From positions 1-36,622 of the IMG/VR virus record IMGVR_UViG_3300010391_000161: a DNA stretch of 36,622 nt. The stretch is one strand, 5' to 3'. Source of the DNA: a virus. Of the stretch, positions 7,000 through 13,361 are shown in pieces. The translations under genes were made by a program, and so were the position numbers. A model generated the notes under the pieces. The model did no database searches, was not told where the DNA came from, and saw nothing but the letters and a program-made list of their open reading frames with translations. Position 1 is the first letter of the stretch. Each line of letters opens with the position of its first letter.

Positions 7000-7596
7000 A
7001 TGACGAAAACGACCGCGGTCAGGACGACGCCGAGGGCAAAGGTCGCACCGATTGCTCGCGTCGTCCAGCTCTCCGACCTCGTGCCTGACCCGACGAACAC
7101 GCGATCGCACCCCGAGCGGAGTAAGGCCGCCGTCGCGGCGAGCCTCAAGGAGCTCGGCGCAGGAAGGTCCATCGTCGTCGACGCAAGCGGCGTCGTTCGC
7201 GCCGGCAACGGGACGCTCGAGGCTGCGAGGGCGGCGGGCATCACCGAAGCCGTCATCGTCGAGACGGACGGCAAGCGCCTCGTGGTGGTGAAGCGACCCG
7301 ATTGGACGCCGGAGCAGGCGCTCGCCTACGCCATCGCCGACAATCGCACCAGCGAGCTCTCGCACTTCGACCACGACGCGCTACGCCTTGCGATGGAGCG
7401 TCTCGCTCAGCACGCCGTCGACACCGGCGACCGATCCCTCGTGGACGTCGTCGGCTTCAACGAGAAGAAGCTCGCCGGCGTGCTCGCACAAGCCGCGCCC
7501 ACTCAGGGGCCGGGCCCCGGCGCACGCGAGGTGTCGTTCACCGCCACCGAGGGCGCACTCGAACACGAGTGCCCGCGGTGCAAGTTCAAGTTCTGA
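7000..7596 (+). CDS. ParB-like nuclease-domain protein
   Basis: 198 aa. The N-terminal half matches the ParB/sulfiredoxin fold: VVQLSDLVPDPTNTRSHPER (21-40), then VVRAGNGTLEAARAAG (65-80), which takes the place of the usual GxxR box. This domain binds CTP or DNA in ParB and is common in phages next to methyltransferases, where its role is unclear. The C-terminus ends in one Cys pair (ECPRCKF). The start ATG lies five bases after a 14-bp inverted repeat and lacks a Shine-Dalgarno sequence; no better later start was found. It is first in the rightward operon and has the same domain as the N-terminus of the methyltransferase at 8666. Confidence 0.75.
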   Translation: MTKTTAVRTTPRAKVAPIARVVQLSDLVPDPTNTRSHPERSKAAVAASLKELGAGRSIVVDASGVVRAGNGTLEAARAAGITEAVIVETDGKRLVVVKRPDWTPEQALAYAIADNRTSELSHFDHDALRLAMERLAQHAVDTGDRSLVDVVGFNEKKLAGVLAQAAPTQGPGPGAREVSFTATEGALEHECPRCKFKF

Positions 7597-7637
7597 CGAA
7601 CTTGCGTATCTCAAGCGATCGTGGCGAGGTCGCGCCG

Positions 7638-8663
7638 ATGCGCGGCCCGTGGAAGCTCGCGCAGCTAGACGCGGCGCCGAGGCTTGGGCTTCGCGTCGTG
7701 TCGACGTTCTCCGGGGGCGGCGGTTCGAGCATGGGCTATCGACTCGCCGGCCTCGACGTCATCGCGGCCGTGGAGATCGATCCCGAAATGACCGATCGAT
7801 ACGAGACGAACCTCGGCGCCGGCAAGGCCGTGCGCGCTCCCGTCGGTGACGTCGCGCGCTGGACGGATGTCGAACTCGAGGCGCGCTTTGGCGCCGTCGA
7901 CATCCTCGACGGATCGCCGCCGTGCTCGTCGTTCTCGATGGCCGGCTCGCGCGAGGGCAAGTGGGGCGAGGCGCACAAGTTCCGCGAGGGTCAAGCGACG
8001 CAGCGGCTCGACTCCCTATTCCTCGATTTTGTCGAGCTCGCGCGTCGCCTTCGGCCTCGCGTCGTCGTCGGCGAGAACGTGATGGGAATGCTCATTGGCA
8101 AGGCGCGCGGCTTCGTGCTCGAAGTGCGCGACGCCTTCCTCGCCGCCAGCTACGAGCCACAGCTCTTTCAGCTCGACGCCTCTCGCATGGGCGTGCCGCA
8201 GCGCCGCAAGAGGATCGTGTTCGTGGCGCGGCGCCTGGACCTCGGGATGCCGCCGTTGTCGCTCGCGTTCGACGAGTCGTGGATCTCGGCGCGCGAGGCG
8301 TTCGAGGGCTGCGCGCCTCGCGCGGGCGAGAAGGTCATCTGGCTCACCGAGCGACACATCGGGCCGTGGGGTATGACGCGCCCGGGGCGCGCGCTCTCCG
8401 AGGTCCACTCGAAGGGGCACCTCTGGAATTGGCAGAAGATCGATCCCGACTCGCCGACGCAGACGCTCACGGCGAGCGCCGTGACGCCACTGCACTGGTC
8501 CGAGCCGCGCCACGTCGTCGACGCCGAGTGCGTGCGGATGCAGACATTCCCAGACGACTACGACTTCGGGTCGCTGCCGGCGCGCTACGTGTGCGGGATG
8601 AGCGTGCCGCCGCAGATGATGCGCCGAGTCGCGACCGCGATAGCGTCGTGGATGGGAGCCTGA
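7638..8663 (+). CDS. DNA (cytosine-5) methyltransferase
   Basis: 341 aa, about normal length for a single-domain C5 enzyme. It transfers a methyl group from SAM to cytosine C5. Ordered motifs are clear: I, FSGGGGSSMGYRLAG (24-38); IV, GSPPCSSFS with catalytic Cys96; VI, ENV (146-148); VIII, QRRKR (188-192); IX/X, PTQTLTAS and the C-terminal VPPQMMRRVATAIA. The target-recognition region is short. ATG 7638 is supported by GCGAGG upstream; the longer open frame to the left is shadow sequence. Together with the two adenine or N4 enzymes it suggests heavy modification of phage DNA, probably against host restriction. Confidence 0.9.
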   Translation: MRGPWKLAQLDAAPRLGLRVVSTFSGGGGSSMGYRLAGLDVIAAVEIDPEMTDRYETNLGAGKAVRAPVGDVARWTDVELEARFGAVDILDGSPPCSSFSMAGSREGKWGEAHKFREGQATQRLDSLFLDFVELARRLRPRVVVGENVMGMLIGKARGFVLEVRDAFLAASYEPQLFQLDASRMGVPQRRKRIVFVARRLDLGMPPLSLAFDESWISAREAFEGCAPRAGEKVIWLTERHIGPWGMTRPGRALSEVHSKGHLWNWQKIDPDSPTQTLTASAVTPLHWSEPRHVVDAECVRMQTFPDDYDFGSLPARYVCGMSVPPQMMRRVATAIASWMGA

Positions 8664-8665
8664 CG

Positions 8666-9946
8666 ATGGACGTCGAGACGATCGAGGTCGGCGAGCTGAC
8701 GCAGGACCCGCGCAACGCGCGTCTGCACCCTGACGAGAACCTCGCCGCCATCAAGGCGAGCCTCGCGGAGTTCGGGCAGGTTGAGCCTCTCGTGGTGCAG
8801 CGCTCGAGCGGCCGAGTCATCGGCGGCAATGGCCGGCTGCGCGCCATGCTCGAACTCGGGTGGCGGGAGGCGCGCGTCGTGCGTCTCGACCTCGACGACG
8901 CTCGCGCGACCGCGCTGGGGCTTGCGCTGAACCGCACGGCGGAGCTCGCGACGTGGGACACCTCGACGCTGACTGCGCTGGTGAGGGAGCTTGGGGAGGC
9001 GGGTGCGCCAGTCGCGTCGTTCGGCCTCGGCGAGGACGACCTTCGAGACATTCTCGCGGCCGCCACGGAACCGAGGCGCGACGTTCTGACTGAAGACGAC
9101 GTGCCGGAGCCACCGAGGAAGGCGATCACGAAGCTCGGGGACGTGTGGCAGCTCGGTCGTCACCGGCTCGTGTGCGGGGACTCCACCGATGGCGCGACGG
9201 TCTCAGCGCTCATGGGCGACGCTCGCGCCGGGCTGATGAACACCGATCCGCCGTACGGCGTTGGATATGCGAACGACGACCGCCCGAATCCGGGGGTGGC
9301 GAAGCCGCGGGTGGCGAAGCCGCGGGTGGCGAACGACACGCTGGCGGACGCTGCGTTGCAATCGTTTTTAGAAAGCGCCTTCCGCGCCGCAAAGACGCAC
9401 GCGCTGGGGGCGACCGCGGCCTGGTACCTGTGGCATGCGCACTTGACCCAGGGATTCTTCGCGGCGGCGGCGGCGGCGGCGGCGGCGGATGTCGTGCTGC
9501 ATCGGCAGATCATCTGGGTCAAGCCCGTGCTACTCCTCGGTCGTGGACAGTATCACTGGAAGCATGAGCCGTGCTTCATGGGATGGGTTCGCGGGCAGCA
9601 GCCTCCGGACTACGGGCTTGGGGCGGGAGAGAGGACGCAGACCACGGTGTGGGAGATCGCGTCGGTCACGAGAGAAGACCGCAAGGAGTTTAACCATGCG
9701 ACCCCGAAACCGGTCGGGCTCTTCGCGATCCCGCTCGTCAAGCACCTGCGCAACGGCGAGATTGCCTACGAGCCGTTCGCCGGGAGCGGTCCGCAGTTCA
9801 TCGCCGCCGAGCAGCTCGAGCGAACATGCTATGGAATCGAGATCGATCCGCGCTACGTGGACGTGGTGATCGAGCGGTGGCAGAACCTCACGGGCGGCAA
9901 GGCGACTCGTGCTTCTGGTTCGACGAAGCGCCGCGCGAAAGGATAG
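8666..9946 (+). CDS. ParB-like domain fused to DPPY (N6-adenine/N4-cytosine) methyltransferase
   Basis: 426 aa. Residues 1-130 form a ParB-like domain (ELTQDPRNARLHPDENL, then VIGGNGRLRAML). Residues 155-415 form an amino-methyltransferase with DPPY at 194-197 before the SAM motif FAGSG at 371-375, the beta-class order. Such fusions are common in phages and prophages and methylate adenine N6 or cytosine N4. The start has GGGAG upstream and lies two bases after the previous stop. Two in-frame expansions lie inside the catalytic region: a 15-bp repeat giving VAKPRVAKPR (9296-9333) and nine GCG codons giving a poly-Ala run (9461-9487). These may alter specificity or be neutral. Confidence 0.9.
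   Translation: MDVETIEVGELTQDPRNARLHPDENLAAIKASLAEFGQVEPLVVQRSSGRVIGGNGRLRAMLELGWREARVVRLDLDDARATALGLALNRTAELATWDTSTLTALVRELGEAGAPVASFGLGEDDLRDILAAATEPRRDVLTEDDVPEPPRKAITKLGDVWQLGRHRLVCGDSTDGATVSALMGDARAGLMNTDPPYGVGYANDDRPNPGVAKPRVAKPRVANDTLADAALQSFLESAFRAAKTHALGATAAWYLWHAHLTQGFFAAAAAAAAADVVLHRQIIWVKPVLLLGRGQYHWKHEPCFMGWVRGQQPPDYGLGAGERTQTTVWEIASVTREDRKEFNHATPKPVGLFAIPLVKHLRNGEIAYEPFAGSGPQFIAAEQLERTCYGIEIDPRYVDVVIERWQNLTGGKATRASGSTKRRAKG
9296..9333. repeat. 15-bp in-frame tandem repeat in the methyltransferase
   Basis: GTGGCGAAGCCGCGG occurs at 9296-9310 and 9311-9325, followed by half a copy. It encodes VAKPR repeats shortly after the catalytic DPPY motif. Confidence 0.9.
9461..9487. repeat. 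GCG trinucleotide run (nine codons)
   Basis: Nine successive GCG codons encode a poly-alanine stretch within the methyltransferase domain. The trinucleotide unit preserves frame when the copy number changes. Confidence 0.9.
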
Positions 9947-9955
9947 GCTTCAGGC

Positions 9956-10537
9956 GTGGGCAGGCCGCTCAAAAAACGCAAGGTCGTGACCGCACCATTG
10001 GCGCCCGAGCACCCGTGGGAGCGACAGCCCTCGGAGTCCGACACGGCCTGGGGGGCGTTTGTGACATACCGCGACCTCGGGCCCGACGAGCGCCCTCTCG
10101 CGAAGCTCGTGCAGAAGTACGCCAAGGGCAGGGCCAACTTCACGCGCTGGTCGTCGGCGTGGGACTGGGTCGCGCGCTGTGCGGTCTACGACGCTTGGGT
10201 CGACCGACAAGCGAGGCTCGCGAACATCGCCGCGATTAAGGACATGAAGGCGCGACACAGGCAGATCGCGATGTCCGCCGAGGGGGCCGGCGCCCTCGCG
10301 CTCAACAAGGTTATCGCCGCCGAGCGCAGCGGCACGACGCTGACTCTCAAGCCGTCCGAGATCAAGGACCTCCTCGAATTCGGCACGAAGCTCGAGAGGC
10401 TTACGCTCGGCGAGCCCGGCGAAATCGAGCGCGTCAGCGTCGAGGCCGCGCCCGTTGTTCACGACTACAGCGCCCTTAGCACGGAAGAGCTCTTGCAGCT
10501 CGGCGCGCTGACGCGCAAAGCGCGCGGCGACGCTTGA
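9956..10537 (+). CDS. terS: terminase small subunit
   Basis: 193 aa. It recognises phage DNA for packaging and recruits TerL. The N-terminus is basic (RPLKKRKVV). The central part (YAKGRANFTRWSSAWDWVARCAVYDAW) looks like the helix-turn-helix plus following helix seen in phage TerS-like proteins, and the rest is helical, suited to oligomer formation. The GTG start follows AAGGAT. The gene ends by overlapping the ATG of TerL (TGATG). The call combines weak family similarity with strong position evidence. Confidence 0.7.
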   Translation: MGRPLKKRKVVTAPLAPEHPWERQPSESDTAWGAFVTYRDLGPDERPLAKLVQKYAKGRANFTRWSSAWDWVARCAVYDAWVDRQARLANIAAIKDMKARHRQIAMSAEGAGALALNKVIAAERSGTTLTLKPSEIKDLLEFGTKLERLTLGEPGEIERVSVEAAPVVHDYSALSTEELLQLGALTRKARGDA

Positions 10538-13167
10538 TGAGCGCGCCGACCGCGCGGCGCAAGGGACCGCACCACAAGCAGAAGCTCGATGTGGTCGACT
10601 TGCGCGCCGTCGATCGCGAGATCTGCCTTCGTCAGTTCCGCAGGTTCGTGCCCGATGCCTTCGAGGTCGTGGAGGGCGGAGACGCCCACTTCTCGCTCGT
10701 GCGCGCCGGTAAGCGCTCGCCGAAGTTCATTGGCGGTTGGCACATCGACGCCATCGCCGATCACCTGCAAGCGGTTGCCGAGGATCAGATCAAACGACTC
10801 TTGATCAACGTGCCGCCGGGTACGTCCAAGAGCATTTTGGCTTGCGTGCTGTGGCCAGCATGGTTGTGGGCGCGCGATCCATCGCTCCGCTTCTTGTTCA
10901 GCAGCTACAGCGAAGATTTCACCAAGCGCGATTGCCGCCGCACGAAGGCCCTGATCGAGAGCGATTGGTATCGAAGCTTGTTCCCGGAGGTGAAACTCAA
11001 GCGCGACCCCGATACCGTGATGGAGCATCACACGACCGCCGAGGGCGAGCGGCACGGAGCCTCGACCGGCAGCGGTGTCACCGGCAAGCATGTACATTGT
11101 TTGCCGGCAGGGGTAAGAGTGCGTACGGAGCTCGGCGATTTAGACATCGCCGAGCTCGTGGCGATGCGCGAGCGCCCTCGTGTGTTGTCGATGAACCATC
11201 GAACGGGAAAGCTGGAGTGGCGACGTGTACAGGCCGTCAACGAGAGTCGAACGAACGAGCTTTTCGAGATCCGAACAGGTGGTGGCCGTTCGTTGCGGGC
11301 TACCGGGGAGCATCCCCTCTTCGTTCGTCAGCGGGGATACAGGCAGGCGCGTGATCTTGCCGACGGTGAAGCGCTGCTCGCCGTCGGGGAAGTGCCAGGC
11401 ATGCGGCACCAAGACCGACAGGCAGAGCGTTGTGTGCAAAACCTGTTACGGCAGGGCGAGAAAAGTCGTGCTCGAGATCGCGTGCTTTGCATGCGACAGG
11501 CGATTCGCGAAGCCGTTGTACGAGTACGAGAAGGCGCTGCGGCGAAAGCCCGACTCGCGCTTCTTCTGCTCGCGCGCGTGTTCGACAAGGCCAGGCGCGC
11601 GTGGCTACGTGAACGCCGTTTCGCGCAATTGCTTGATGTGCAGGACACCTGTGCCTTCGCGCCCGCGTCGGAGGTATTGCGGGGAGGCGTGCCGCCTTGC
11701 GGCGAGGGCCTCGCGGAGAAAGATCAAGGCGCGCAAGTGCGCGGCGTGCGCGGCGACGTTTCGGCCGAAGAGTTCTCGTCAGCGTTTTTGCGGGAAGGCG
11801 TGCGCGAACAGGGATCACGCGACGCGAATGATCGGGAGGGGCAACTCGCACTACAGGGACGGGAAGAGCTATGCCCTCTGGTTCGACCTGATGCGCGAGC
11901 CGATTCTCGAGCGCGACAGTGGCTGCGTCGCCTGTGGGACGACGACCGGCAGGATTGTGATCCATCACATCGACGAGGACGTGGCGAACAACACGCCGGA
12001 GAACCTCGTGGCGCTCTGCGCGCGCTGTCACCTCCGACATCACAAATCGAGGTGGACGCCGTTTCCGTGGTTGAGCGATCGCGCTGTAACAGCGTCGCGG
12101 TCTATGACCTCCAGGTGGAGGGAAACCACAACTTCTTTGCGAACGAGATTCTCGTCCACAACTGCATAGTCGAGGACGATCCTCTAAAAGCTCAGGACGC
12201 TCGCAGCCCACGCGCTCGCGAGGAGGTATGGGACTACCGCACGCAGACGCTCGGCTTTCGCCTCTTGCCCGAAGCGGGCTGGCGTATCGTGATCATGCAA
12301 CGCCTGCACGAGGACGATCCGAGCGGCCGCATCCTCGCGCGCGCCGGCAAGGACCGCGAGGAGGATCCCGACGAGTATGTCCACCTGTGCCTGCCGATGG
12401 AGTATGAACCACAGCGGCGCTGCACGACGGCGCTCTTCGCTGACCCGCGCAAGGAAGAGGGCGAGCTGCTTTGGCCACAGCGCATGAACCGCAGGTTTGT
12501 TGACGCGCTCAAAAGCCCGCAGGGTCTCGGAGAGTACGGCTTCGCGGGCCAGGCGCAACAGCGCCCCGCGCCAGCCGAGGGCGGCGTGATCAAGCGCGCT
12601 TGGTGGCGCTACTGGGAGACGATGCCGACCGAGCTCGACAAGGTGATCGTCTCGTGGGATCTGACGTTCAAGCACACCGGCTCGAGCTGGGTCGTCGGGC
12701 AGGTATGGGGCAAGAAGGGGCCGGACGCCTTTCTGCTTGATCAGGTGCGCGACAAGATGGACTTCCCGGCGCAGCTCGCCGCCATCCGGGCGCTCGCTAC
12801 GAAGTGGCCCGAGACGAAGGAGAAGCTGATCGAGGATGCGGCGAACGGCGCGGCCGTGATAAGCGTTCTCAGGAAGGAGATCCCCGGTGTCATACCGATA
12901 CCTCCGAGAGGCTCGAAAGAAGCTCGGCTCGCCGCCGTCGCGGTGTTCGTCGAAGCCGGCAACGTGTATTTGCCGCACCCGAGGATTGCTCCCTGGATCG
13001 ACGGGCTGGTAGAGGAGGTCACGATGTTCCCGAACGGCTCGAACGACGATCAGGCCGACTGTGCATCACAGGCGCTTTCGCGGCTGTTCGCGTCGGGCCC
13101 GAAGAAGCTCACGCAAGCCTTTAACCTCGCGGGCGCCGGCGAGAGGCCGAGCCCGTGGAATCAGTGA
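10537..13167 (+). CDS. terL: terminase large subunit with intein
   Basis: 876 aa before splicing, 521 after. It is the ATP-driven DNA packaging motor and nuclease. The ATPase Walker A is PPGTSKS (93-99). Walker B is IVEDD (544-548), immediately after the intein, which spans residues 188-542, so splicing is needed to join the ATPase. The C-terminal RNase-H-like nuclease has the expected acidic residues: Asp708 in SWDLTF, Asp767 in IEDAANG and the NDDQAD group (837-841). ATG 10537 overlaps the TerS stop; a TTG one codon upstream is less likely. The intein's middle third is translated in a frame that is not the coding frame of the DNA (see the nested HNH gene), giving an Arg-rich filler. Confidence 0.92.
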   Translation: MSAPTARRKGPHHKQKLDVVDLRAVDREICLRQFRRFVPDAFEVVEGGDAHFSLVRAGKRSPKFIGGWHIDAIADHLQAVAEDQIKRLLINVPPGTSKSILACVLWPAWLWARDPSLRFLFSSYSEDFTKRDCRRTKALIESDWYRSLFPEVKLKRDPDTVMEHHTTAEGERHGASTGSGVTGKHVHCLPAGVRVRTELGDLDIAELVAMRERPRVLSMNHRTGKLEWRRVQAVNESRTNELFEIRTGGGRSLRATGEHPLFVRQRGYRQARDLADGEALLAVGEVPGMRHQDRQAERCVQNLLRQGEKSRARDRVLCMRQAIREAVVRVREGAAAKARLALLLLARVFDKARRAWLRERRFAQLLDVQDTCAFAPASEVLRGGVPPCGEGLAEKDQGAQVRGVRGDVSAEEFSSAFLREGVREQGSRDANDREGQLALQGREELCPLVRPDARADSRARQWLRRLWDDDRQDCDPSHRRGRGEQHAGEPRGALRALSPPTSQIEVDAVSVVERSRCNSVAVYDLQVEGNHNFFANEILVHNCIVEDDPLKAQDARSPRAREEVWDYRTQTLGFRLLPEAGWRIVIMQRLHEDDPSGRILARAGKDREEDPDEYVHLCLPMEYEPQRRCTTALFADPRKEEGELLWPQRMNRRFVDALKSPQGLGEYGFAGQAQQRPAPAEGGVIKRAWWRYWETMPTELDKVIVSWDLTFKHTGSSWVVGQVWGKKGPDAFLLDQVRDKMDFPAQLAAIRALATKWPETKEKLIEDAANGAAVISVLRKEIPGVIPIPPRGSKEARLAAVAVFVEAGNVYLPHPRIAPWIDGLVEEVTMFPNGSNDDQADCASQALSRLFASGPKKLTQAFNLAGAGERPSPWNQ
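11098..12162 (+). mobile_element. TerL intein (355 aa in the TerL frame)
   Basis: A Cys1-type intein between GKHVH and CIVEDD of TerL. The N-terminal splicing block starts CLPAGVRVRTELGDLDIAEL; block B is RSLRATGEHPLFV; the C-terminal block is VYDLQVEGNHNFFANEILV ending His-Asn, followed by Cys+1. These are the standard nucleophiles for class 1 splicing. From about 11390 to 12050 the TerL frame has no stop but shows shadow composition: in a 58-codon sample near 11880-12050 only about 45% of codons end in G/C, against about 84% in the +1 frame, where an HNH endonuclease is encoded. Confidence 0.92.
11366..12169 (+). CDS. HNH homing endonuclease nested in the TerL intein, +1 frame
   Basis: Up to 267 aa from a GTG at 11366; an earlier GTG at 11225 would add shadow sequence. 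Residues 4-27 hold CxxC pairs (KCQACG, VCKTCY), followed by at least four more Cys-pair units of the type FCSRAC, CLMC, YCGEAC, CAAC and FCGKAC. Next comes GNSHYRDGKSYALW and a canonical HNH core: CVACG, His200-His201, Asn213, then CARCH with His222, and His225-His226. Codon third positions support this frame. No clear Shine-Dalgarno sequence was seen. The frame runs on to a TAG seven bases past the intein end, so its last 35 residues are antiphase to the splicing block. It is either a nested gene or a shifted intein nuclease domain. Confidence 0.8.
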   Translation: MKRCSPSGKCQACGTKTDRQSVVCKTCYGRARKVVLEIACFACDRRFAKPLYEYEKALRRKPDSRFFCSRACSTRPGARGYVNAVSRNCLMCRTPVPSRPRRRYCGEACRLAARASRRKIKARKCAACAATFRPKSSRQRFCGKACANRDHATRMIGRGNSHYRDGKSYALWFDLMREPILERDSGCVACGTTTGRIVIHHIDEDVANNTPENLVALCARCHLRHHKSRWTPFPWLSDRAVTASRSMTSRWRETTTSLRTRFSSTTA

Positions 13168-13358
13168 GACGATCCCCGATCGATGAGCTGCTCGATCAGC
13201 TTCGCGGCAAGCCTGTGATGCCGCGCGAGTGCTGGTTCGCGCTGTCGCCGCGTCAAGCTGAGAAGGTCGAGCGCAGAGCAGAGGCGCGGAGCATCACGCT
13301 GCTCGAGGCGTTCCGCGAGTTGCTGGCAGAAGACCTCTGCGTTGCTGGGAGGGCCTGA
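13155..13358 (+). CDS. small hypothetical protein between TerL and portal
   Basis: About 67 aa, mostly helical. It overlaps the TerL end. A GTG at 13155 (AGAGG upstream) or at 13164 (GTGA overlap with the TerL stop) could start it. The content (SPIDELLDQLRGKP, then LSPRQAEKVERRAEARSI) resembles small ribbon-helix-helix-like or adaptor proteins but is not assignable. The portal ATG follows three bases after its stop, so it is probably co-translated with the packaging genes. Confidence 0.55.
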   Translation: MESVRRSPIDELLDQLRGKPVMPRECWFALSPRQAEKVERRAEARSITLLEAFRELLAEDLCVAGRA

Positions 13359-13361
13359 CGC

